DNA of 64,000 bases from Phaseolus vulgaris (GCF_000499845.2 NC_023751.2:35701309-35765308), one strand, 5' to 3'; shown: positions 1 to 12,957, numbered from the stretch's first letter. Made by a program: numbers and translations. The notes: generated from the letters alone by a model not told the origin.

Positions 1-25
1 AGAGTTTACGAGTTTGTTCTGTTAG

Positions 26-34
26 TATATATAC
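26..34 (+). promoter_or_regulatory. candidate TATA box of the epimerase gene
   Basis: A TATATATAC stretch lies about 90 bases before the epimerase start codon, a normal spacing for a plant core promoter with a short leader. This rests on position and composition only. The rest of the promoter is outside the window. Confidence 0.35.
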
Positions 35-87
35 TCAGAATCGACAGAGCGAAGCATCAATAGGCACCGCTTTTAGGTTCTATCATT

Positions 88-111
88 AACATTATTATTA
101 TTATTATTATT
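88..111 (+). repeat. (ATT)n microsatellite in the epimerase 5' leader
   Basis: A run of ATT triplets ends about a dozen bases before the start codon at 124, with a few TTG/TTA variants after it. It probably lies in the transcribed leader. Confidence 0.8.
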
Positions 112-123
112 GTTATTGTTATC

Positions 124-3100
124 ATGAGTGGCGAAAAGGAAAAAACCTCTGCACCTTCTTCTTCTCCGTACGTTGAGTTCTGCAAAGGAGTCAATGGCCA
201 CGACAAGGTTCTCCTCCGCGAATCGCGTGGCTCCTCCGCCGAGGTAATCGCTTATCATTCCTGTCAAAATGCATCTCTCCTTTTTCTTCCTTGATCTGGT
301 TCCGTTCGTTGTTTTCCACTTTTGCTTCGCATTCGCCGCTTCTCATTTGCGGTTTTGCTCCGCGAAGTGCTGATCTCGAGAGAATTTATTCGGATCTGGT
401 GTTTTAGGTTTTTGTGGACTGTTATCGCAGTTAATTAGCTTATGAGGCTTGATCTGGTTTTCAGCACTGGTTTTCGATTATGTAAAGCGTAGAATTAACG
501 GAATGATGAAGAAAAACCGATTGTGTCGGTTTCTCGCTCTGTTTGATTCTGACGTTTGCTTTTCGATCTTAATTCAGGTGTATCTGTACGGTGCTCACGT
601 GACGTCATGGAAGAACGACCACGGCGAGGAATTGCTTTTTCTCAGTAGTAAGGTGTGTGTGTTAAGTGTGATGGAACGTGTTTGTGTTTCATCTCTTGTT
701 GTTAGTTCATTAATTTCATATCTTGTTGTTAGTTCATTAATTTCGTCGTGTTATAGTTTTGTGTTTTTTCCCCCCATTATGTGCTGTAATGACGGAATGG
801 AGTAGATAGAATACGAATTTGTGTTATAGATCTGGATTGGTTTGCTAAGTTTTGTTATCCTTTGAATGTGTCTGTACATTGAGTGATCCGAAGTAATAAC
901 TTGACTTCTCATCACTGTAGGAGCTTTCTGTGGTTCATGATATTGATTTGTTTTTATGGCACATTAATTTCCAAACCTTTCTGATTTTGAGGTGGATTTA
1001 GTTTCTCGAACTTGGTTGGGAAATATGTGAATTTCTATCCTGATTATAATCTACTATATAAAATGTTGGAACTCCGTGTTATATTGATCTTTGCTTCAAT
1101 AGCTTTAAATCATATTAAGCAAATTATTTTGTCCTTCTCACTCTGGTTTTAAATACTTTCTAGTTGAGCGTTTGTGTTGATTAGAGAAACTATGATCATA
1201 TTATTTACTGTTAATTTGTTCCTTATGCAGGCTGTATTCAAGCCTCCAAAGGCAATTCGTGGAGGGATTCCAATTTGCTTTCCTCAAGTATGTACTTCTT
1301 ACATAATTTTGCTTTTCATTATTGTTTTTTGTCATCGTAATGCATTTTTAGAAGAGGTAAAATAGTGGAGAAAGGAAGAAGAGGGATGAGAGGTGAAATG
1401 TTAATGGTTCACAATACTCTTAAAACTTAAGGACTGTCGTTCTTAAATTAATTAATACCTTTTTAAAGATATCCACTTCTGACATTTCATAATCTCATAG
1501 TACTACTATTAACTACTTAATGCTAAAATTGATGATTTTATACACACATTTGTTTACTCTTAGAGCCATTTGGGAGGAAAAGTTAATCATCATTAGACAT
1601 TTGAATAATCTCACAACACTATTATTTGCTTGTGAGGCATCATAATTGTATACAATCATATTCATTTACTCTTGCTCAGTTTTTGGATAAAATTAACCAT
1701 ATTTGAACGTGGTTGATCATGCATGCTGGGTGGAAATCCCCTGTGGCGTAACACCACTTCTGTAAATAAAATACCAAAAGAGTAATTTATATTTAAAAGT
1801 CCATTTTCTTTCTGGATTTTATTACTCTTTTGATCAAACTCAATCTGCTAATCATAAATAAATAATAGATCAATAATAAATTAAAATCCAGTAATTCAAA
1901 TTTCTACTATCTATTTCTGAATATCATCTAATTTGAAAATGGCTTTTCAAAAATACTGTGTTATTATCATATCATTCAAGGTGACATGAACATGGAAAAT
2001 TGCTCTCTGTTTTCAGTTTGGAGGCCTTGGCACCCTTGACCAACATGGATTTGCTAGAAATCGTTTGTGGACCATTGACGATGATCCTCCTCCATTTCCA
2101 ACAAATACGTTGAGCAAAGCCTTTGTTGATTTGATACTTAAGCCCTCTGAAGAAGACTCAAAAAACTGGCCTCACTGGTATTAAACATATGTTGTCTATG
2201 TTTACTTTTCAACTACCTTTTTTTATTAAACCTCATTCATAATCTCGTTGTTTGGATTGGTTATATTATTTCCTTATGTTATTATATACCTTGCTGTTTG
2301 TTTGTAGCTTTGAATACCGTCTTAGGATAGCTTTGGGACCAGGAGGAGATCTGATGTTGACATCACGGATCAGGAACACAAACACCGAGGGAAAACCATT
2401 TTCATTCACCTTTGCATATCATACATATTTCTCTGTATCAGACACAAGGTTAGTGCAATATCATTTTTTCACACTTTATCACAGTTTAGTGATAATATTC
2501 TGTTTTTCATTTATAAGTTAACACTGTTGTCAAATTTAACAACTTGCTACTGTTTACTTGCAAACTTTATTTGTCTACTTCAGTGATGACATTTCACAAT
2601 TTTTGTAATGGATTTATTATGTTATCATTAATTGGTGAATTTTGTAACAAAGATTGTGGCTTCTGGTAGTTATCAATATAATTAATAGGTTTAAATGTGT
2701 TTTTGATTCCTGGAATATGTTTGGCTTTTTATTTTGCTACCTCTTAAATTTTTTGTTGATTTTGGCCAGATTTTCTTTTGTATTTTGTCCTTGAAATTTT
2801 TTGGCTATTTTAAATGGTTGCTAAAATATTTTTGGATTTCTGTTTTGGTCCCTTAAAAATATATTATAACATGTTTTCTAATGGTGAAGTGTCTAAGTTA
2901 ATAAAAACAATGTAACGGCAAATATGAAATGCAACATGGTTTTTTTTAGGGACCAAGTGTTAATAAAATATTTATTAGAGACCAAAAGAAAAGATGAAAC
3001 ATATTTTGGGACCAAAAACATAATTAAGTCTGTTTATTATATTGAATTACTTAAAGTTACTTATTCTGAAGTTCTTCATTACAAATCAGGTGCATTTATG

Positions 3101-5609
3101 ATAGAAATAGATAAAAAAGCACTGTTGTGGGCGCTTGGCATGGGTGGAAGTGTATAGCTTGGTTTGTTTCTTAAATGGGGGTAGAGGAATGCATAATAAA
3201 ATTAGTGGAGAAGCCATTAAAATACACGTTATAAACTGTTTTACTGGAAATTCAGATTTTGAGAGTCCAATGGCACAATTGGTTTTGACCCATGTAATGA
3301 ACCCCACATGAACCTAAAAATATTTGGTTGTTGTGTTGCCAAGATTTATGCTGGAATGTGAAAATGCTTGGCCGTTCAAACTTCTACAATCTCAACTGTT
3401 GGTATATTGCTATTAGTATATGATGATAGAGTATGGATATATGCATTTTCAGTATCCCAGTGTAAAATAATAAGCTATTGTCATTACCTGTATGAAATTT
3501 TCAGTATGCAAATGTTATCACATTATCCAAGTTAACTTTTGGTGCATATGTACATGACCAAAATGTTGTGTATGCTGAAATATATCTGTTTGATACTTAG
3601 TTAAGTTTCTCATCCTTTGGTTGGTGAAATTAGAATTTTTGTTGTATTTATAAAAAATCTACTTATGTTTTTCTTTTCTTTAATTTGAATGCTAATTCAA
3701 CTGACTTTTTTTCTGATTGTATTTTCTTGGGTCTTCTCTATGTTATTTTTTGTTATTATAATTAAAAATGGATTAACATCTTGTTTATTTTGATGAATTC
3801 AGTGAAGTTCGAGTGGAGGGATTGGAGACCCTGGATTATCTTGATAATTTACAGAACAAGGAGCGCTTTACTGAACAGGGGGATGCTTTAACGTTTGAAT
3901 CAGAAGTATGATCGCTTTTTCCCTTGTTTTTTTTTTGTTTTAGGAAGCAAGACACTGATATTAAGTGTACAATTTGGATTTATTTCCGTAAATTGAATTA
4001 TTGAAATAAATAAATATATTTCTTTACTTTTAATATAAAAACACTCTAGGTGAAACTTAAAAGACCAGTTTCTATTTTAATTGAAAAAAAATTGATAGAC
4101 TCAGCAGCAGCACTCAGTTCTATAGAACATTCAAACAATTTATAGTTCTTAAAGATGTTTTTTTTTTAAATTTTTTTATCAGTTTAAATATTTTTCTAGT
4201 ATTGAATTCATGCCAAAAGTGGGCTATCACATTTTTTGAACAATGTTTTTGATTTGGCAACTTGTGCGAGTACATGCGCACATGTGGAAGGATGAAAAGA
4301 TGTAAAACTGTATTGTTCATCATTCACAGAAACAATCAGTCAGTTTCTTTTTCTTCATCCCAATCCCTATCCTAAGCTTTTTTCTTTTCTTTTCCCCTCA
4401 TTCCTGTTTTATTTATTTTTTATTTTTTTGCTTATCTTTTATTTCTTTTCCTCCTTTTCATTCTTTAACATGCTGTAATAGAGGTGGTGGAATTACAAAA
4501 TATTTTCTGGCTGATGCTGTCACCCATTCTGTATCTGGGTTACCCAACCCATTTATGTAAGAAACACATTTTTACAAAAAATAAAATTGGAAAAAGGAGC
4601 AAAAAAAAGAAAAACACGTACCTGATCTGGTTTGTATATGGTTGTACCTGGTTTCTAGTATTAGTTGACCTATGCCAGCCACATCATGTGGCCAATTCTC
4701 ATATATTGATGTTTCATGGATTGTGTTGACTATAAAATGGTTCTTCTGTTTGATATGATAGGTTGACAAGATATATCTGAGCACTCCCACAAAGATTGCA
4801 ATTATTGACCATGAAAAGAAGAGAACATTCGTTGTGCGTAAAGATGGCCTTCCTGATGCTGGTGTGTATTATTAAGTCCATCTTATATAGAAATTGTGTT
4901 ACTCATAAGTGTACTGATTGGAACTTCCATTATTTGTAATTCTATTTTTTAATTCAAAATTGTGCTTCATATATGTGTATATATGATCAAGAACGGAATG
5001 AGGTATAATGTTGTAAAATATATCTCTTCTAATTTTCATGTCTAAAATCTTCACGTAAGACTGTAAGGTATAACGTGTAACAATATGGTGATAGTGACTT
5101 TTGCTAGAAACTTGATTTAAGCTGGCCATGACATTTTCCAAATTTAACTTGGAACACATTTGTAATCTAGTCATGCAAGACATTTTAAGCCAGTAGTAAT
5201 GAACTTGGAAGAATCATAAGCATGGAATTGATAGCTTATTGGTGCAAACTGTCAAAGTCAACAAGTCTGAACCAAGTAGATATTTACACATGCCTTCATT
5301 ACCAATGAGTTGTGATGCCTCTATGTTCACATTATAGTGACTGTCTCTGCCTTATGGTTTTTCTTAAAGTTACATTTATTATTAATCTGTGCAGTGGTGT
5401 GGAATCCTTGGGATAAGAAAGCAAAGGCCATGGCTGATTTTGGTGATGATGAGTACAAGCATATGCTCTGTGTAGAGGCTGCTGCTATTGAGAAGCCTAT
5501 CACTTTGAAACCTGGAGAAGAATGGAAAGGAAGGTTAGAGCTTTCAGCTGTTCCCTCTAGTTATTGCAGTGGACAACTTGATCCCCAGAGAGTTCTTCTG
5601 GGAAGCTGA
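124..5609 (+). CDS. glucose-6-phosphate 1-epimerase (aldose 1-epimerase family), 8 coding exons
   Basis: Interconverts alpha and beta anomers of glucose-6-phosphate, probably in the cytosol, since no targeting peptide is visible. Exons read by eye: 124-243, 578-652, 1231-1287, 2017-2177, 2308-2448, 3803-3905, 4762-4861 and 5395-5609. All introns are GT-AG and phases join to one 323-residue frame, the usual family length. Visible family motifs are YLYGAHVTSW, GGIPICFPQFGGLG, QHGFAR (His94), FAYHTYF (His176) and CVEAAAI (Glu280). By analogy with the yeast enzyme, His176 and Glu280 are the likely catalytic pair. The start is the first ATG after the ATT-rich leader and gives a family-like N-terminus. 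Intron 5 carries a foldback MITE. The closest alternative is another hexose-phosphate mutarotase-like protein of the same family. Confidence 0.93.
2686..3030. mobile_element. foldback MITE inside intron 5 of the epimerase gene
   Basis: The left end reads TAGGTTTAAATGTG then TTTTTGATTCC. The right end, reverse-complemented, reads CAGACTTAATTATG then TTTTTGGTCCC. These are imperfect terminal inverted repeats of about 30 bp around a 345-bp non-coding body containing GACCAAA/TTTGGTCCC echoes. This type of repeat is common in legume introns. It does not alter the splice sites read for exons 5 and 6. Confidence 0.65.
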
Positions 5610-8600
5610 ATGATCTTTGTTGTGTTCTGTGTCCTGTACAGGTAATAACCGCATATTATTATATTTCAATTCAAATATCCTTTAACATTACCATAAAAAA
5701 CGACCTAAGCCTCCTTATTACATTTTTCCTCCTTAAATTTTGGATACGAAAGAATTTTTAGTAGATATTTGATAGATACCAATTCAAAATCCATAGATTG
5801 ATTGAAAGAAAGTAATATACAATGCTAAATCAACTTGTCTTAATACACAACCCTCTCTATATCTCCAACCTCTGCTACTATAGTTAGAAGAGGTCTTACT
5901 AATAGAGGCTGTTCCTTTCAGTTCTTTGCGCTCATCTTTATTTCTTTTAACATATACTTTAATAATCAGGCTTGTTGCCAACAATTTCTTTTCCAACATT
6001 TTTATGGTGGTGTGTCTCCATTTTGCACCATGTAACTGCAGAGCAGAATTAAGAATTGGGTTTTATTCTCTCCAAATGACATATCATTGCTTAAGCTGAT
6101 GCTTATCAATAGTAGCTCCTGACTCTGAAATTTGGTTTTCTTGTGCTTTGATATTTAAGATTGATTAAATAAAAGATTAAAACTGTTAGTTGTGGTCGTA
6201 ATTAGATTGCTCGGTTGTCCTTCATACATGTGTTAATCCATTTAAATGTCTCACTAATAATCCTTTAGGAAAGATTTATCTGCAGGTAGCCTGTTGCAAC
6301 ATTTATGGATATTAAAAGGAAAGTGTCTTCAGTAATTTTTCCCCTTCATGTTTCATTTAAGTCTGTGGTGGACGGATGAACTCATGTTGGATAGAATTTT
6401 ATTAAACTTTTGTTTTTTCCCCTGTAATGGATGACAAACTGAACAAAGCGTATGAAGCTGTTGAGGCCACAGTTGTTGTCATGGAAGATCGCAATTACAG
6501 CCTACAATTCAACAGATTTTCACGTTGGGTTGAATGGCCTAGACCCACAGGGATTCATTTTGAATTCATAGTTTTTTGGATTCTTAAATCCCTGTGAGTT
6601 GTTATTTCTAAATGTCATAGGGCAATGAACACATCCTTTAAGAGTATTTTATAATGCTAAAGGAGTGTACACCAGAAGAACGATTGACAAGTGATTAAAT
6701 ATTTATGGGTTATTTTGTTACATCATCCTATGTTTAGTTAAATCATTATTTTTTCTACCTTTGCCGTGTAAACCTGTTTTACAAAGCAATGTAGATCATC
6801 TTGGTGGATGGAGGGAGTAATGTATTCAATCAGCTCTTAGATCATTTTTTATTTGTTTTTCGTATTTTTTTGGTTCAAGTTCTCCCAAGGCTGCCATAAG
6901 TTAAGCCTGAAACTGGGATTTTTAGCGAGGAAATAACAAATTATAAGTGAATATTCAGTCTGACAAATATCAATATTTATTTTAAAACGACGTTTTTATT
7001 GAATTGATATTATTGAAAGTTTCCATGCTAGTGTTCTGTTCGGGTGGTTCAAATTGTGATATGCAATTAAATGGAAATAAATTAACCTTTTTTTATGTAG
7101 TCGTTAGAAAATTGTGCTTACTTTCCTTTTTCAAAAGTGTTCACAAGTTTTGATTTGGTTCACAAGTATATTAAAACAAGTATAATTTTTAGGTGATAAA
7201 GTCGTAAAAATTGACACGGGAAGGTTCGATTTTGAAATCACCCGGTATCACGTTTCCTCTGGTTTACTGTTTGGTCTACTATTAACCTTTTTTCAATTTT
7301 ATCCTCTCATTTTGAATTGCTTTGATTTATTCTATTTTTTTTTATGAAAAGTAGTTAATGTAATTTGTCAAAAAAAAAAACTATATTAATTTCTTAAAAA
7401 ATAGTCAAACTGAGAATTTCGAAATAGCGAAAATAATTTGAATAAATTAAAAGAAATGATCATAATAATAACAAAAAAATCATTTAACCTAAATCTTCTA
7501 GTTTTAGTACAAAAGAACAAATATTACTATAAAATATAAGATATTTCATTGATGGCCATCTTATTTATTATGTACAGCATACCAGTTACAATTAATTGAC
7601 TGGTTAATAAATATTCTATATTCTTCTATTTACTCAAGTACAGGTAAAAATTGAAATTATAAAAAGTTAGATATAAAAATTGTAAATTAATATAAATAGC
7701 TAAATTATGACTTCGAAAAAACTAAATTATTTCATATATATATAATATAATAATAATAATAATAATTGGTAAAATAATTTATTTACTTTTTGTTAAAAAT
7801 ATACGTTATGTTAATAATATTTTCATTTATTTTAAATTAAATTTATAAATAAATACCAATTCAAATAGATTTTGTAGTCCAAATTTGAATTGACTGATGA
7901 GTTTTGAGAAGAGGCAATTTTTTATGGAAGCATCATATTAGTTATTAATCTGGCATATGGCACCAATGAGTCGAAGTCCGATTTGAAAAAGAATGGTTAG
8001 CGTAGTTCTTCATCATCATATTATCATAATGCCTTATTTTTGTCTTGTTTGTTTTTCAGCTTGAATTTGAATCAAAGATATCTGTAAATTATTCTCAAAT
8101 GCCATTCCATCTACAAATTCTTTGCTTGCGGTCTCATTAACTTCATCTTATTATATACAATATAGTTGCGTAGACTTAGAACTAACTATTCAAATTAAAC
8201 TAAACCCTTTTTGAGGGAAATCAAGTCATCCCTAACATTAAGAATTGATTATTCTATGAATTGGCCACATTCAACTTGTGATGATGTTTGAAGAAGACAT
8301 ATTTGTTCATTGATCTGTTACATGGATTGATTCGTTGCTTCTACCTTGAGAAACTTAATGATAATATGACACAAGAAAGGTGATGAGAAAACTTTAGAAA
8401 CACATGCATTGTGTTCTAAGCCATTGCATCCTTCTTGCTAACGTTTTCTATCAAGTCCAAGTCTATGCCAAGATTATGGCAATCTTTTGTCTCTTCATTT
8501 CTCGTTAGCATTGAAAAGTAATAATACTATAATAGTACAACTAGATCACCCTCAATTAAGATAACATTACTCACCACAACTTGAACCCATTTTCTTTTGA

Positions 8601-8630
8601 ATCGCAAATGCAAATATGGAGGTATATGAA
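5610..8630. other. intergenic region downstream of the epimerase gene
   Basis: The first part is presumably the 3' UTR. A good donor (CAG|GTAATA at 5640) hints at an intron in it. From about 6700 the sequence is strongly AT-rich with short homopolymers and an (AAT)n run near 7750. Apart from the short ORF at 6427 I see no gene. Confidence 0.5.
6427..6597 (+). CDS. short ORF, 56 codons, unrecognised
   Basis: ATG to TGA with 56 residues, starting MDDKLNKAYEAVEATVVVMEDR. The first half is acidic and helix-like in composition. The second half, FNRFSRWVEWPRPTGIHFEF, is rich in aromatics. It stands out from very AT-rich surroundings by higher GC and balanced codons. I recognise no family. It could be a real micropeptide, an exon remnant, or chance in the epimerase 3' transcript region. 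No promoter or splice evidence decides between these. Confidence 0.2.
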   Translation: MDDKLNKAYEAVEATVVVMEDRNYSLQFNRFSRWVEWPRPTGIHFEFIVFWILKSL

Positions 8631-9070
8631 GGGGTGGTAATGCGGGTTGGTCCACCCGCATAGGCTCGTCCCGTTTATTTTTTGCAAAAAGCGGATCGGG
8701 TTGGTCTACGAGTCTGCGATCCAGTCCGCACGAGAAATATTTTTTCAAAAAAATATTATTTTTAAATAAAAATTTTAAATTTGTATTATTTAGATGCATA
8801 AATGATGTTATAATATTATTTTAATGAGACATACATAGTAAAATATTATTAAAATTTTCAGAATGTGAAATATGAGGCTACATGAAGAAAATATGGAGGT
8901 GTAACAAAAAATTTCTACATTCTAAAGTTATACGAGTCAACACGCCCAACCTCGCACGAGCTGTGGATTATGTGGGACGGGTCTAAGCGGGTTGAAATAA
9001 ACAACCCGTCTCGCATTTTTTACAGTGGTCCACGGGCTGACCCGTATGACCCGCTCCACTTTGCCACCCA
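8631..9070. mobile_element. MITE-like element with GGGTGG-type terminal inverted repeats
   Basis: The left end is GGGGTGGTAATGCGGGTTGG. The right end, reverse-complemented, starts GGGTGGCAAAGTGGAGCGGG. Each end carries GC-rich strings of GGGTTGG/CCCGCATAGG type, while the centre is AT-rich and non-coding. The ends resemble widespread plant hAT-like non-autonomous elements. The flanks (TATATGAA left, AACATATG right) are only loosely alike, so no target duplication is claimed. A decayed relative lies near 58740. Confidence 0.55.
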
Positions 9071-9084
9071 ACATATGAGTCTTT

Positions 9085-9518
9085 CACTACGAGAAAATCA
9101 TTAAATATAAATTTTTTTTAGAGACTAATTAAAATAATTAGTTATTATTTGAATAAATTAGAGACCATTTTATAAACTAAAAAAACTATTGCTATTTAAA
9201 ATAGTTTTAATTATTAATAAAAATTTATAAAATGATTTTTAAATTGGTATCTAACCTTAGTTATCAATGTTTTAGTTACTTACTATTTTATATTATAAAT
9301 TATTCTCTATTAGTTTTTCAATTTAGAATTTAAAATATTAGTCTCTAAAATTTAGGTAGCTAATTTAAATACAAATTTAGAAACTTTTATTAATAATAAA
9401 AACTACTTTAGATATAAATAATGTTTTAGTCTCTAAATTAGTATATAATTTAATTAATAAAATGATTAATTATATTTGATCTTTAAATTTATTTATTATT
9501 TAATATTTTTTTTTAGTG
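9085..9518. mobile_element. CACTA-ended foldback MITE, complete copy
   Basis: Starts CACTACGAGAAAATCA and ends in TTTTTTAGTG, flanked on both sides by TTT, the 3-bp duplication expected of CACTA elements. The interior is the shared TTAGAGAC/GTCTCTAA, AATAATTAGT and TTAATAATAAAAACTA blocks in inverted arrangement. Non-coding. Confidence 0.8.
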
Positions 9519-10413
9519 TTTATTGTAGAATTTGGACTCTTCAAAATGCCTCATGATTTGTTGATTTCTTGTATGTACATATTAACTTCCATGTGATGCT
9601 AATTGCATGAAAGCTTCATTTTCCTCTTTTTACCACACAAGTTATGACCTATTGGTAGTTAGAAGATATATAGTTCAATGAAAGTTTGAATATTTTTAAG
9701 AAATATTCTGCAAAAGGAAAATATAAATAAATTAAATGATTTTCTTATATGTTAATTTGAAACATTTTTTATAAGTTAGCTTACACAAATTAATTTATAA
9801 CTTTGTCAAATATATATGGTCCGAGTTTGATCAATAATAAAAAATATTTAATAATGTGTTACTTATTTGATGGCCGAGTTATATAAGTGTGAGATGAAAG
9901 TTTTGAATATATAGAAAAAAAAAACATTGACATTCTCCCTAATTATATAAATGGAAAATTATAATTTACTTCTGAAAAGAAAAAGTGAGAGATCAATGCC
10001 TCTTTCTTTGATATTAGTTCATCCTCATTTCCCAACATGTTGTTATCACATAAAGATTTCATGATTGGATGATGATTATGCAAATGTTGTCTACACTATT
10101 TTCTCATAATCTTCACACTTGTATGGTATAAAAATTAAACTAAATTCTTAACTCATCTTAGCTTCAATTACACTTTTCTTCACTCATTTTTCGCTATTGC
10201 ATGTGAAGTATATGGCCAGACTGTCCATGAAACTGACTTTGGTTCATCTTATTCATCATTCTCCAATTTAGAATCCTTTTCAATTTCATCCCATTTTTTT
10301 ATCATTGCATGTCATATATATATATACATGTGCACATATTTAGATATATGATATATATATTACAATGTGTAGCATAAGAATCAGTTCATAGCAGCAAAAA
10401 GTAAACAGAAGTG
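9519..10413. other. peroxidase 5' flank
   Basis: AT-rich intergenic sequence with no ORF worth naming. Short AT dinucleotide tracts lie just upstream of the peroxidase start. Confidence 0.5.
10350..10361 (+). promoter_or_regulatory. candidate TATA region of the peroxidase gene
   Basis: ATATATATATTA lies about 55 bases before the peroxidase ATG. A second AT run at about 10315-10328 is an equal candidate. Positional evidence only. Confidence 0.3.
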
Positions 10414-12653
10414 ATGGGGGATCATAGCTTTCTTATGATCTTTTCTTCCTTTTTGGTTTTCATAATTTGTGCAGAAACAAGCTTAGCTGAACTTAGTCCC
10501 AGCTTCTATAGAAAGACATGCCCCAATGTGGAAAGGTTGGTTCGTTCTGCTGTGGAGTTGAAGTTTCAGCAGACCTTTGTGACTGCCCCTGCCACTCTTA
10601 GACTCTTCTTCCATGATTGCTTTGTGAGGGTGTGTAAGCTTAGAGACACTTTCTTTCATATTCTCTTACACTTTTTTATGATATTAAACTCAAATTTATT
10701 AGAAATCCTTTTAGTTTTGTTGGGTTATGTTCATTATTTAATGATTCTCTCCTGATTTTGGAGTATATCCATCAAAATTGGTGGTTGTTAAGATAATTTA
10801 GAGTGTTTAAAAGTGAGTTTCAAAAAGTGCAGCTAGCATCCCTTAAGATATTATCACATCACATTAACTATAGTTATTGCTTATTGAGTTCCAATAATTA
10901 CTCTCATTTTTGCATTGACTTTCTATGTTGGTTTGAGAATTATCTTAGTTCCATTAAAAGAGTGTTATCCATGTATTAAAGCTCATTGAACATGAGAGAG
11001 TGTTGAAAATACTGTATTTACTAAAAATATAATTAAATTATAATAAGTAAATGAAGATAAATCTTATCTTACAAGTTATTTTTACAAATTAATTTTATAA
11101 AGTTGAATTAGATTTAAGTGTAAAAATATGCAAGAGTGTTTATATAGTCTGTGCATTTCTATTCTTTCATTGTTGAATGATTTTTATTTGCATGGCTTTT
11201 GAAAGGCTATTGATATTGCTTTAATTTGTGCGTAGGGTTGTGATGGTTCCATTTTGCTTGCATCTGCAAATAACAAGGCAGAGAAAAATCACCCTGATGA
11301 CATTTCACTAGCTGGGGATGGCTTTGACACTGTGGCAAAAGCCAAAGCAGCTGTTGATAGTGAGCCTCACTGCAGAAACAAAGTCTCTTGTGCTGATATA
11401 CTTGCTCTGGCTACTAGAGATGTCATCAATTTGGTATATAACTTTTACATTGCTTTTCTACTTCAAGTTACTCATAAAATTGTTTTCTACATGCTAAACA
11501 CTTTCCACTGTGCTCACAACTCTTTACACTATCTAACAGTCCTTCAATTGCAGGCTGGGGGACCATTTTATAGAGTTGAATTGGGAAGGCGTGATGGAAG
11601 AATATCTACTATTGCCAGTGTTCAACGCCATCTTCCTCAGACTCATTTCAATTTAGATAAGCTCAATTCCATGTTTGCCTCCAATGGCCTCTCCCAAACA
11701 GATATGATTGCCTTGTCAGGTAACTTCAACACACTGACAAAGTTATGTTTTTTCTGCATTTATGTTGGAGATTCCACATTAACTAAAGATTATGACATTT
11801 TATATATATATATATAAAAGTGGGTGCAAACTTCATCTTATAAACTGATTTTATGAGATTGAGTTAGACTTCATTTCTTAGTATGGTATCAGAACCATTC
11901 CGAGTCTATTCCAACGAATATTTGTTGGGCTTATCCGGTCACCCGCTAACGAACTGTTATCGAATCATCCATAATATATAGTACCACACACGAGTTGGTA
12001 GCCTCAGCGTGAGGAAGGTGTGTTGGAGTTCTTAACATTTCGTAAGCCGGTTTTGTGAGGTTAAGTTAGACTTAAAGTTAACTTCTTAACTATTCAACCA
12101 AAATTTTATCAAAGACAAATAGAATGTTTGCTTCTATATTTGAAAAGAAATTCAATCAGAATACACTTTTACACACATATTCAATCATAGATTATCAATT
12201 TTCTTTCCAAGGAGCTTGAAAATGATGTGTTGTTTGTTTGTGTTAGGTGCACATACTATTGGATTCTCTCACTGCAATCACTTCTCAAAAAGGATCTACA
12301 ATTTCAGCCCCAAAAGACTAATTGACCCAACACTAAACTTACAATATGCCTTCCAACTTAGACAGGCATGCCCTCTGAGAGTTGATTCTAGAATTGCCAT
12401 CAACATGGACCCTGTCACCCCCCAAAACTTTGATAACCAATACTTCAAGAATCTGCAGCAAGGAAAGGGTCTATTCACTTCTGATCAGGTTCTGGCTACA
12501 GATGAAAGATCAAAGGGCACAGTGAACTTGTTTGCATCAAATCAACTAGCTTTTAACAATGCTTTTGTTCAAGCTATTACTAAGATGGGAAGAATAGGTG
12601 TTTTGACAGGAAGACAAGGGGAAATAAGGTTTGATTGTTTCAGGGTGAACTAA
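10414..12653 (+). CDS. class III secretory peroxidase, 4 exons
   Basis: Haem peroxidase of the plant secretory type, acting on phenolics with H2O2 in the cell wall or vacuole. Exons 10414-10629, 11236-11433, 11554-11719 and 12247-12653 join in frame to 328 residues, the usual length. The three introns sit at the classic class III positions. The N-terminus has a hydrophobic signal peptide of about 25 residues ending near [10 protein letters not shown]. The distal haem site is [15 protein letters not shown] (Arg63, His67). The proximal site is [10 protein letters not shown] (His196). Cysteines are present at typical positions ([36 protein letters not shown]). The start is the ATG at 10414; the GTG before it is not a plausible start. 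Intron 3 holds a TRIM element. The exact subfamily and substrate cannot be read from sequence. Confidence 0.95.
11820..12100 (+). mobile_element. TRIM-type miniature LTR element in peroxidase intron 3
   Basis: Two related direct repeats (about 11825-11880 and 12030-12095; shared GATTTTATGAGATTGAGTT-like core, 3' copy CGGTTTTGTGAGGTTAAGTT) flank about 150 bp of non-coding sequence. Just after the first repeat, at 11884-11896, is TGGTATCAGAACC, a near match to the primer-binding site for initiator Met-tRNA. Short LTRs, a PBS and no coding capacity are the definition of a TRIM. Sense orientation with the gene. LTR limits are approximate. Confidence 0.65.
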
Positions 12654-12957
12654 GAAAGTGAAATCATGGTATGTTCTTTACAAAAATGTTTGGTACCATA
12701 TAGCTTTGTAGTGTTGTAAGATGATAGAATCAAAGTGCAGTTGTTGATAAAGAAAAGTAAGAGTAGTTGTAATAAAAGGGTGAGAATTGTGAAAATATGA
12801 AGCAGTGTGTGAGAGTACTAGTGAGTAACATTATTCACTTTATGTTGGGTAAATATCTTGCTATTTAATTCTCTATTTAGGCGAGTTCATCATTGATCTC
12901 TTTATTTATTTTTGTTTCATTTATGAATATGTATTTTTGTATATTTGTTAATTCCTA
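12654..12957. other. peroxidase 3' flank
   Basis: Presumed 3' UTR, with an AATAAA-like string (TAATAAAAGGG near 12770), then AT-rich sequence up to the next MITE. No gene seen. Confidence 0.5.

Noticed and set aside
10411..10413. GTG as peroxidase start
   Set aside because: The ATG at 10414 follows directly and begins a normal signal peptide.
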